Positions 63,420-64,000 of a stretch of 64,000 nt of DNA are shown one piece after another. Source of the stretch: Bacteriovorax sp. (GTDB lineage Bacteria > Bdellovibrionota > Bacteriovoracia > Bacteriovoracales > Bacteriovoracaceae); contig JAQTTZ010000010.1 in NCBI GenBank assembly GCA_028710485.1, positions 1 to 64,000 on the forward strand, in the 5' to 3' direction. A program made the position numbers and the translations under genes. Below the pieces are notes generated by a model. That model made no database searches and was not told where the DNA came from. It saw only the letters and a program-made list of their open reading frames with translations. Positions within the stretch are counted from its first letter, which is position 1; each line of letters begins with the position of its first letter.

Positions 63420-64000
63420 ATGAACGACGACTTAATGATTAAAGAATTTAAGATTGAAGCTGCCGAAATGTTTGAAAGCGCGGAAGATGGACTGCTGAAT
63501 ATCGATAAAGGTTTAGATTTTATTTCAAATTACAATAGCATTTTCCGTTCATTTCACTCCTTGAAAGGAGCGGCCGGAATGTTTGGGATGGAAGAGCTTC
63601 AATTGCATATGCATAAATTAGAGTCTCTACTTGAGGCCCAAAAAAAATATGGAGTAATGAATAAAAATCAAATTGACTATTTTTTATATGGAATCGATGG
63701 GGCAAAATCGTTAATTGATGGCAACGCAACTAATTTTGTACATGTCGACTTAGAAAAGTTTAATATAGAAATTCCAGTTGCTAGTTTGATATCTCCAGAA
63801 ATTCCAAAAAATGCACCGATAAAAACTGAAAAAATTATTAGAAAGAATGGGGTTGTATTCATTGTTGATGATGAACCTGAACTGGTAGATATATTGAGCA
63901 GAATTATTGAACAAAATAATTATGTCGTATATAAATTTTATAATGGTGAAGAAGCAGTAAATTCTTTTGAAAAATACAAACCAGATATTATATTGTCAGA
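63420..64000 (+). CDS. HPt domain - response regulator receiver protein, 3' end outside window
   Basis: This gene is absent from the ORF track because it is cut by the right edge; I translated it from ATG 63420. The first 110 residues are an HPt domain with the phosphorylatable His in FRSFHSLKGAAGMFG. A linker with Pro/Glu follows. A receiver domain then begins at VVFIVDDEPELVDIL and reaches KPDIILS at the edge, so the phosphoacceptor Asp falls at the cut. HPt followed by receiver without a kinase suggests a phosphorelay intermediate. The rest of the protein is unknown. Confidence 0.85.
   Translation, partial: MNDDLMIKEFKIEAAEMFESAEDGLLNIDKGLDFISNYNSIFRSFHSLKGAAGMFGMEELQLHMHKLESLLEAQKKYGVMNKNQIDYFLYGIDGAKSLIDGNATNFVHVDLEKFNIEIPVASLISPEIPKNAPIKTEKIIRKNGVVFIVDDEPELVDILSRIIEQNNYVVYKFYNGEEAVNSFEKYKPDIILS

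Noticed and set aside
1-64000. tRNA, rRNA and riboswitch genes
   Set aside because: I found no cloverleaf with a recognisable TTCGA arm, no rRNA sequence and no known riboswitch core in the intergenic regions; a covariance-model scan would settle this.

Overview
The window is a dense, AT-rich (roughly 37-40% G+C by eye) bacterial chromosome segment with about 60 genes and no rRNA, tRNA, CRISPR array or complete insertion sequence that I can see. Gene content suggests a Gram-negative member of the Bdellovibrionota, most likely the Bacteriovorax/Peredibacter side. It carries many secreted proteins and beta-barrel proteins without close known relatives, periplasmic solute-binding and OmpA/FecR-type envelope proteins, a prkA-DUF444-spoVR module, a PHA-granule-type protein, a mevalonate operon and an RpoH-like sigma factor. 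Taxonomy is inference; no marker such as 16S rRNA is present.

Layout. 1-3.5 kb: a truncated App1-like phosphatase, a small membrane protein, then a leftward run pnp-dut-PHA protein-ferredoxin-lysophospholipase. 5.8-7.3 kb: rpsO with a strong terminator, and rpoH. 7.3-12.4 kb: three envelope/secreted proteins (unknown, TPR-like, FecR-domain with internal repeats). 12.4-17.1 kb: prkA-DUF444-spoVR stress operon, divergent from a PP2C phosphatase (17.3 kb). 18-24.7 kb: M23 peptidase, secA, a YbjQ-like acidic protein and glpD. 24.7-27.5 kb: a pair of paralogous secreted putative barrel proteins. 27.6-29.8 kb: trxB and a crotonase-fold protein. 29.8-35.2 kb: five-gene mevalonate operon (fni, HMG-CoA reductase, GYDIA-type GHMP kinase, mvaD, mevalonate kinase) without HMG-CoA synthase. 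35.2-49.6 kb: mixed housekeeping and envelope genes (RsmI-like methylase, DUF937-OmpA, ZrgA-like, RlmL-like, two U32 proteins, SGNH-like, cNMP-binding, mdh, XRE regulator, xth, DOMON-like, orphan bufferin-like metallophore).

49.7-57.8 kb is the most distinctive block. It is one tightly packed eight-gene operon in which a MarR/GbsR-type regulator, a FabF-like ketosynthase, an acyl carrier protein and a CrtI-family FAD oxidoreductase directly precede a complete oleABCD set for head-to-head long-chain olefin synthesis. OleA joins two acyl chains, OleD reduces the beta-keto acid, OleC makes a beta-lactone and OleB releases CO2 to leave a cis-olefin. The upstream ketosynthase, ACP and desaturase-like enzyme plausibly build or modify the acyl chain fed to OleA; that part is inference. 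A fabG-fabZ-fabI trio lies 3-5 kb further on, separated by two unrelated genes.

62.9-63.4 kb is the only gene-free stretch over 300 bases. It contains a 259-bp nearly palindromic element with 20-bp perfect ends, most simply a MITE or a large structured RNA. The window ends inside an HPt-receiver signalling protein.
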